DNA from: Isohypsibius dastychi
Lineage: Eukaryota; Tardigrada; Eutardigrada; Parachela; Isohypsibiidae
Assembly (NCBI GenBank): GCA_034696485.1
Contig: JAQIWT010000112.1
Location: 1-34,429 of the forward strand
Reading direction: 5' to 3'
Length of the DNA: 34,429 bases
Within the stretch, counting starts at the first letter, position 1, and each line of letters opens with the position of its first letter. Both the position numbers and the translations under genes were made by a program. The notes under the pieces are model-generated. The model ran no database searches. It saw only the letters and a list, made by a program, of their open reading frames with translations, and was not told the DNA's origin. This document shows, in pieces, positions 29,290 through 34,429 of this stretch.

Positions 29290-30227
29290 CTTCAGCAGCC
29301 AAAGAACTCTTGTCAGATCATATTTCGGCTTCCACTCGTAAAACGTATCGATCAGGAATTCGCCAGTTTCGTCCGTTTTGTCTGCAAAATTCCGTCCCAT
29401 CACTCCCTGCGTCTTCGGTCTCGGTGGTCAATTTCATCGCGAGTCTCCGTCCGGATGAAGTGGCCTATTCAACAGCGAAAGTCTACACCGCCGGGATTAA
29501 TTGCCATCATGTTGAACATTTCTTCAGGTCACCAACTCAATCCGCCATTGTTCGTCGCGCCCTGAAAGCCTATCGTCGCCATCTGCCGCAACGGCCAGAT
29601 CAGCGTCGGCCAATTACCACTTCGGTTATGATTCACTTGAAAGCTGCGATACGTGCATCTGATATGTGCCTTTATGATCAACGCTTGCTGTGGTGTGCCT
29701 TCTGCTTCGCGTACTTCGGCTTCCTACGTGTGAGCGAGTTTACTTGTGCTTCTTCCACCGTTTATGATCGCCAAAGAGTGTTACGTTTCTCTGACGTCAC
29801 CCTTGATCAGAGCTCCAACACTCTGGCCATCGGACTTCGCCGGTCAAAAACCGATCCTCACGGGCTGGGACATATGTTTCATCTGGAAGCCACTGGTAAA
29901 TCCGTTTGTCCAGTCACAGCCTTCCACAAGTTCAAACCTGTCCTTCCGTTCCGTTATCCACACCTGTCTCCCAGACCACTCTTCACCCTCTCCACCGGGA
30001 AGTTCCTCACCCGGTCATCTTTCCACTGCTACATGAAGCTGTTTCTTAACGGTGTTCAAGACGCCCATCTTTTCAACTCTCACAGCTTTCGCATTGGCGC
30101 AGCTACCAGCGCTGCCAAGCATGAAGCCTCCCCTTCCGTCATCAAAGCCGCTGGACGTTGGAAAAGTCAGATCTACCAAGGGTACATACGACCCCAAAGC
30201 ACCGTTTTCCAGCCTCGCCTGGTTTAG
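29277..30227 (+). CDS. Tyrosine recombinase (integrase) of the YR retrotransposon
   Basis: The frame is open from before 29250 to TAG at 30225-30227. The likely N-terminal SAM-like domain starts AAKELLSDHISASTRKTY, overlapping the end of the RNase H frame. There is no clear ATG, so it may be made by frameshift or from an unassigned start. The catalytic set is complete: Arg in GFLRVSEFT, Lys in LRRSKTDPHG, His and Arg in HSFRIGAAT, Trp in AGRWKSQ and the nucleophile Tyr in YQGYIR. It would integrate a circular double-stranded DNA copy by site-specific recombination instead of by a DDE integrase. The frame is intact, unlike gag. Confidence 0.92.
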   Translation, partial: EERLTSAAKELLSDHISASTRKTYRSGIRQFRPFCLQNSVPSLPASSVSVVNFIASLRPDEVAYSTAKVYTAGINCHHVEHFFRSPTQSAIVRRALKAYRRHLPQRPDQRRPITTSVMIHLKAAIRASDMCLYDQRLLWCAFCFAYFGFLRVSEFTCASSTVYDRQRVLRFSDVTLDQSSNTLAIGLRRSKTDPHGLGHMFHLEATGKSVCPVTAFHKFKPVLPFRYPHLSPRPLFTLSTGKFLTRSSFHCYMKLFLNGVQDAHLFNSHSFRIGAATSAAKHEASPSVIKAAGRWKSQIYQGYIRPQSTVFQPRLV

Positions 30228-30249
30228 CTTGGAGATTTGGGGGAATTTT

Positions 30250-30356
30250 GGGGGTCTTTGAGTGGTCAGTTTTATGCCTACGCATTTGGCTTTCTGACCT
30301 CTTGGAGCCCCCGAACCGGCAATCCCTTCGGGTTGGTTCCATAAGCACAGAATTAA
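30250..30356 (+). repeat. Split direct repeat B1
   Basis: This 107 bp matches B2 (30630-30736) with a few substitutions, from GGGGGTCTTTGAGTGGTCAG to GTTCCATAAGCACAGAATTAA. Its last bases overlap the start of A2. Confidence 0.92.
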
Positions 30357-30582
30357 ATGGAAATTAATGAATGAAATGATTTAATTGTGGTTAATTCTCT
30401 GCGTGATGTGTTATGAGCGGTATCTTTGTTCTTGTTTATGTTCCCCCTCTTTTGTCTGAAACGGTTTCGAGCCGATGCGCACTTCTGCGCAGTTACGTCC
30501 ACTGTTGTGTACAGCTTCTTTATTTGACGTTCCTGGGCTCATTCGCAGTCAGTCTAAGATTTGCCGGGTTGTACAGTTTTCC
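30353..30582 (+). repeat. Split direct repeat A2
   Basis: Second copy of A1, directly joined to B1. Near-identity to A1 suggests either recent insertion or repair between the repeats. Confidence 0.92.
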
Positions 30583-30629
30583 CCGCCCGGCCCGCCCTGG
30601 ATCATTTCTTGATTTCATTTGTGAATAAA

Positions 30630-30736
30630 GGGGGTCTTTGAGTGGTCAGCTTTATGCCTACGGAACTGGCTTTCTGACCTCTTGGAGCCCCCGAACCGGC
30701 AATCCCTTCGGGTTGGTTCCATAAGCACAGAATTAA
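30630..30736 (+). repeat. Split direct repeat B2, right end of the retrotransposon
   Basis: Second copy of B1. It ends CACAGAATTAA, followed by host-element sequence CAGTTGAG. Confidence 0.92.
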
Positions 30737-30783
30737 CAGTTGAGTAAACTGGACTTGTCAGCATCCGATTTTTTGGTTCCTCC

Positions 30784-31117
30784 CACCAGCCGTTGGAAAT
30801 TCCTCGTTACCTCATCTCTTCCTCAACAATCTCTTCATCCCAGCATCTGCATCCTTCTTCTTCGAATTACTGAAATCTGAAAACTTCGACGAAGAGAAAC
30901 TGAAAATGAAAGAAGACTGAATTCCCATGGAATGACAGAATTTGCATGAGTCAATTTCAGATCTTCTCACCTTCCACCAGTTCTCACGACACGATCCTCC
31001 GGAATATCTGGAGATATCCGTAATTCAGTAATTGGAAGAGGGCGGATGCAGATGCTGGGTGAAGAAATCGTTGGAGATGAGAGGCGAAGAAACGAGGATT
31101 TCCAAATGCAGCTGGTG
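30784..31117. repeat. Imperfect inverted repeat, about 70-bp arms
   Basis: The arm 30784-30854 (CACCAGCCGTTGGAAATTCC to CCCAGCATCTGCATCC) pairs with 31044-31117 (GGATGCAGATGCTGGGTGAA to GCAGCTGGTG). The loop is about 190 bp. It lies in the right part of the 6-kb insertion, outside the retrotransposon. Confidence 0.65.
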
Positions 31118-31890
31118 AACACATTGAAATGGATTTTCCGTTTTCAACTGAAACGCACATCTCCGAAGCCCAGCCCCTTTTAAGGTTCAGTCAAGTGAAC
31201 TGATAGTAAACTGAAAACTTGGAAACTTTTTGATTATCAAGTGCACTGTTCACGGTTTTCAGTTTATTGAGGTGCAATTCTGTTACCAAACCCAAAACCA
31301 CGTTCATATGCTTGTCTCGGGCAACCGATTTTCATTTATCAGAACGTTGTTCGACCGAGTTGCACCGCATGCACAGGAGAAGTTCCCTGTGTCATTCATG
31401 GATAAAGTAAGTGGGCCGTTGTTGATGTCTTTCCGTATCCGTTGCCAGTTGGGAATATCTTTCCATTTGTAGCCAGGATGGTGTTCAAGGATTTGAAACT
31501 TTTTAAGAGCTAAATCGGTTCCTGTGAAGACAGGCTCTTCCGTACACATTCCCGATTCTCGGTAGAAACAATCGAAACTTATCCGTTCGGTGAGGTCAAT
31601 CGTCATGCTAGTGAAAGATATCTTTTGATCGCCTGGAGAATCACTGCTCCGTGTGGTGAGTGAAAGAAGGATATCAGGTCCTCCTAAGAAACTGTGCATT
31701 CGAATTAGGCAGATTGGTAGATGGCCATGTCAAGATCTGCTAGAATTTAGATACTCACTCTTCACCAGAATGGGATGAGGGAGGGAAGTGATGATTCGTG
31801 TACCGTTGTCAAAAGTTTCTGCGCAGGTATGAGCAGTGCCGTTCCACGCTTCAGTTGCGATGAATTCCCTGGTTAGAACTGTCAAGTATA

Positions 31891-32306
31891 GCTGACGCAG
31901 GCACTGAAAGGTCATGCATTAACTATCACATTGTGTTGACGAATTGAGGAGCTAGGCGATTTATTTCGTGCCATGCCCAAAACTTCAGCACTCTGCTCAA
32001 AGCAAGTCACCTGCATCTGCTATCTGCACTACGTCAGCCATACAGCATCACCGATACCTTGCGATTCGCGTTGATTGTACAAGTTTCGAAAACACGTTTT
32101 ACTTTAACTGACCACACCTCCTCGTCGTCCTTCCATGTAATCTCGAAGCCGGATCTTGCGTTGGCCATTCACAGTAGCAAGTTCAATTCAATCATTCCTT
32201 CAACAACCAGCTTTTCCGAATATTGGTGATACGAGTGGAAAATCATCTCATCGGAGTACCGGATCCTTTGTTCAACGCTGTGTGGTAAAGCAAACCATTT
32301 ATAGAC
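31891..32306. other. Spacer between the decayed Ig copy and the EGF gene
   Basis: No gene is seen. Homology to Ig1 stops abruptly near 31890, marking the breakpoint of the inverted duplication or a later deletion. The rest is the presumed promoter of the EGF gene. Confidence 0.45.
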
Positions 32307-33827
32307 ATGAGAGCAGCTTATTTTATCTTTATCATCTACTGGCTGCTTGGTATGTTCATGTCCACTCTTTTCTCGCCTAATCCCTATGCTATCTCTGACG
32401 GTAATCACGAGATGACACTCACGGAAGCAGCTCTTTTCACTGACTTGATCTTTTTTCATCGCCGAGAGATCATTTCTGTCTGTTTTTAGGTCAGAGCAAC
32501 CTTGTGCATTTGGATGTTGCTGAGCATCCTCAAGTGGGCACTCCAATCTGTGTTGCTCAAGATTCTAACGGAGACTGCAGCAATGCCTCACTCGACTGCC
32601 GGCCTTGTCCGCGTAATGTATCGATATACACAGACGAAGGCTCTCTGCTATATTCATCAATCTGGCCGATTAGATGTCGTTTCAACGAGCGAGCCCGGTT
32701 CTGTCCGCTAGACCCTTGCGCTAATTTACCATGTTTGAACGGTGGGACCTGCGAGAATTACATGGGTGTCTATAAGTGTTCGTGTCCAACGAATTTCAAA
32801 GGTCAGTCCCACAGCACGACTTGAATTTTAACAAGCATTAACTGAATTTTGCCGTCTATCATCCACACGATACCCAGGCCGAATCTGCTGAACCAATCAA
32901 GCTTTTCAAGAACCATCACATTTCTTACGAGATTCGTTCATGAGATATTTTTCTTTTCCTCATACTTGCGATGCAGTGAATGACTGCATAATCATAACAT
33001 GACATTTTGTGGAGGCAGTACAGTACTGTCACATGAAATATGAACATATCGTTGCCGCTTAGGTCAGAACTGTGAGCTGGACACACTCTTGAAGCGACCT
33101 GGCAAGAACCAGTCAACCAGCTGCTATGATGGTGCCTGTTTCCATGCTGGGGAATGCCTAGAATCTTCCCAAGGTTACGAATGCAAATGCGATTACGCGT
33201 CAAGCGGGCCAAGGTAGTGGAACTCGATGTACAAAGGACAATGGTACATTATGGGATAAAACGAGTTTTGACCCGACTAGATGCGACTGGAGCTGGAGCA
33301 GCAGCGTGGATGTGACGTTTTCGACCTACGTGGTAAAGTGGACACCGTGCTTTCTCAATGGGACTCTGTACCAGTTGACCAACTTCTATAATGACTACCA
33401 TTGCGAATGCCGCAGTGGATTCATTGGTCGTTACTGCGAAATCAAAGCTTTCGTGTGCAGCGACGGTCATTGTCTTAATGGTGGCTCCTGTCAGATTTTA
33501 CACGGTCAAGCACGATGTCTCTGCGCGAAGGATTTCACCGGGCCAAGGTAGAATTCGCAGATCACGGGAAAACATGGTGCGCTATAGTTGTGCATTCGAT
33601 TCAGATGTCAGTATATCAACGTGACGTCGGGATGTAACAATAACCCATGTCGCAATGGGGGTGAATGCATAACTGATTTGGCGAGCTATCACCCCGGGAC
33701 GTTTCGATGCTCATGTGCTTTCGGCTATAAGGGACTTCGATGTGAAATATTCATTCTACAAAGCCAGAACCTTCTAAGGACGAACGTGAGTCAATACGGG
33801 AAATGGCGTCCAGCGTTTCCGATATAG
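32307..33827 (+). CDS. Secreted multi-EGF-domain protein (five exons)
   Basis: Exons 32307-32349, 32490-32801, 33063-33213, 33281-33547 and 33605-33827 total 996 nt (331 residues) with matching phases; introns are 140, 261, 67 and 57 bp with GT-AG ends. The N-terminus MRAAYFIFIIYWLLG is a signal peptide. A Cys-containing N-terminal region is followed by EGF-like modules: CANLPCLNGGTCENYMGVYK, CYDGACFHAGEC, a poorly conserved one ending YHCECRSGFIGRYCE, CSDGHCLNGGSC, and CNNNPCRNGGECIT ending GYKGLRCE. Exons 3 and 4 both end in SGPR/TGPR with the next Cys in the following exon, hinting at exon duplication. A strong GTGAGT at 33786 could instead splice to an exon beyond the recognised part; otherwise the frame ends at TAG 33825-33827. 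An extracellular binding role is inferred. No family name is assigned. Confidence 0.78.
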
Positions 33828-34429
33828 ATGTTAATCACGTTTCCACCACATCACGCGCGTGATGGAATGTGCGTGATGTAGTAACTACGTCGAGCTGCCC
33901 GGCGTGCGTGGTATGTGGTGGCGTGACTGGAATGTGGTGACGTAATGGAAACGTGGTCACGTGATGGAAACGTTGTAGTTTCCAATGGTACTTTTAACGC
34001 TAAAAAACCAAAAAATGACGTAAAAAACCTTCACCTGAAGAGGGAGGGGGGGGGGCTCCAGTGAGGGGGAGCTCCCTGGATCACGGAGGAATTTCCTTAC
34101 CTCCCCCGCAAATCCACCACTGCATGAATCTGATTTTCGAGCATTTGTCGATGAAAGAACCAGAAGAAAAGATTGAGCTCGATAATTCTCGATTCATCAT
34201 TTGCAAAAGTTGTTCGGAAATTCACCTGGAAGCAAACCTGACCCGTTTTCCATTTCCGGTCAGCCGCTCCCGTTCCGTTAAAACTGTTCCGTTAAACCCA
34301 TCGAACCCGTTAACCATCCCACTAACGCGTTAAATTAAATTCTAATGAAAATACAAGTTCACTTTATTCCTGGTCAACATAAAAATCAGGTTCACGAATT
34401 CCCTTCAGCAAATGAATTTCCTTGAGAAT
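33828..34429. other. Non-coding, palindrome-rich and simple repeats; no gene recognised
   Basis: It contains the palindromic cluster at 33834-33985, a G run near 34047 and a CCGTTAA-rich patch near 34270-34335. The open frame 34061-34333 has no domain. Confidence 0.45.
33834..33985. repeat. Palindromic element with CATCACGCGCGTGATG core
   Basis: The 16-bp perfect palindrome lies at 33849-33864. AATCACGTTTCCACCACATC near 33834 is mirrored by GGTGACGTAATGGAAACGTGG and GGTCACGTGATGGAAACG near 33937-33973. Repeated TGGAAACGT and GTGATG words suggest a small inverted-repeat element. Confidence 0.55.

Larger units (their letters stand above)
26351..30736 (+). mobile_element. Tyrosine-recombinase (DIRS-order) retrotransposon, Ngaro/PAT-like
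   Basis: The 4.39-kb element has split direct repeats A1 (26351-26577), ORFs, B1 (30250-30356), A2 (30353-30582) and B2 (30630-30736). This is the layout known from PAT and Ngaro elements, where A2/B1 template completion of a circular intermediate. It encodes Gag with zinc knuckles, RT with YVDD, RNase H and a tyrosine recombinase with all catalytic residues. There is no room for the methyltransferase domain of DIRS and PAT elements between RNase H (ending near 29289) and YR, which favours an Ngaro-like assignment. Both ends share TTAA (TTAAATGG at A1, AATTAA at B2), and the B1-A2 junction reads AATTAAATGG, as expected for recombinase insertion without target duplication. Gag stops and a frameshift show this copy is damaged. 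Confidence 0.9.
25337..31321. mobile_element. Insertion with short inverted ends and CAA target duplication (5985 bp)
   Basis: Comparison with the intact Ig gene defines exact borders. The uninterrupted sequence reads GCTCAACCGATT; here GCTCAA at 25331-25336 is followed by CCCGAGAAACAAG, and CTTGTCTCGGG at 31311-31321 is followed by CAACCGATT. The ends are thus inverted (CCCGAGA plus CAAG), with a 3-bp CAA duplication. Without the nested retrotransposon about 1.6 kb remains: 25337-26350 and 30737-31321. That remainder has no recognised transposase, so this is probably a non-autonomous DNA element. A 5-bp duplication (CAACC) is an alternative reading. Confidence 0.65.
22309..31890 (-). pseudogene. 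Inverted, decayed copy of the four-Ig gene
   Basis: The order on the minus strand is half of Ig1 (about 31890-31759; LTREFIATEAWNGTAHTC), an intron of about 75 bp with conserved GTGAGT and TTCTTAG, Ig2 (31683-31322; ERISFDCFYRESGMC), a 6-kb insertion, Ig3 (25336 to about 25030; NDVNFLEGGDGLVILS), an intron, then Ig4 (22743-22309) after a conserved TTTGTTTTTAG acceptor. Ig2 is roughly 80% identical in protein to the intact gene by eye. Loss of the signal peptide and of the front of Ig1, one-base shifts in Ig3 (near 25100) and Ig4 (near 22450), and the insertion show it is non-functional. It ends with its own TGA at 22309-22311. The arrangement is an inverted, tail-to-tail duplication of the gene at 17230-21240. 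Confidence 0.8.

Noticed and set aside
34061-34333. 90-codon frame at the window end
   Set aside because: No domain; the C-terminal part is a translation of a CCGTTAA-rich simple repeat.

Overview
The window is invertebrate nuclear DNA. Genes are split by GT-AG introns, mostly 50-260 bp, often ending in TTTTCAG. Products are typical of animals: ankyrin/FEM-1-like, Ig, EGF, apple and LRR proteins, and AATAAA signals follow several genes. A small ecdysozoan-type animal would fit, but the species cannot be fixed from this sequence. No prokaryotic operon, rRNA or CRISPR array is visible.

Region 1 (1-11.3 kb). Two copies of one foldback element (407-1321 and 10365-11277), each with long inverted arms made of GGAACTC/GGAATTC heptamers, bracket about 9 kb. 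The bracketed DNA holds a FEM-1-like ankyrin protein ending in a RING finger (2771-4979, with an internal TAG), a probable small secreted Gly/His/Cys-rich peptide on the minus strand (5340-5898), a decayed Ig fragment (6807-7351) and a secreted apple-plus-LRR protein (7728-9355, minus). The outer ends of the two foldbacks are flanked by the same 9-bp direct repeat GAAAGGTTG, as if the whole 10.9-kb block had inserted as a unit.

Region 2 (11.3-15.8 kb) is gene-poor. It has an inverted-repeat element (12585-13045), a tRNA-like or SINE-like segment beside a perfect 40-bp-arm hairpin (13932-14031), and a cluster of TGTGATACTTTGGGG-like motifs in both orientations.

Region 3 (15.8-31.9 kb). A small single-pass membrane protein (15814-16518) precedes a secreted four-Ig protein (17230-21240), whose four exons join in frame to 520 residues. 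Its 2.2-kb third intron contains two unrelated foldback elements. Tail to tail with it lies a decayed inverted copy of the same Ig gene (22309-31890, minus). That copy is interrupted at a homologous point by a 6-kb insertion (25337-31321) with 3-bp target duplications. Nested inside is a tyrosine-recombinase retrotransposon (26351-30736) with split direct repeats A1-ORFs-B1-A2-B2. It encodes Gag with zinc knuckles, reverse transcriptase, RNase H and a YR integrase, and is closest in layout to Ngaro/PAT elements.

Region 4 (31.9-34.4 kb). A five-exon secreted multi-EGF protein (32307-33827) is followed by a palindrome-rich non-coding stretch.

The host genes mostly encode secreted or surface proteins. 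The rest of the window is dominated by inverted-repeat elements and nested insertions.
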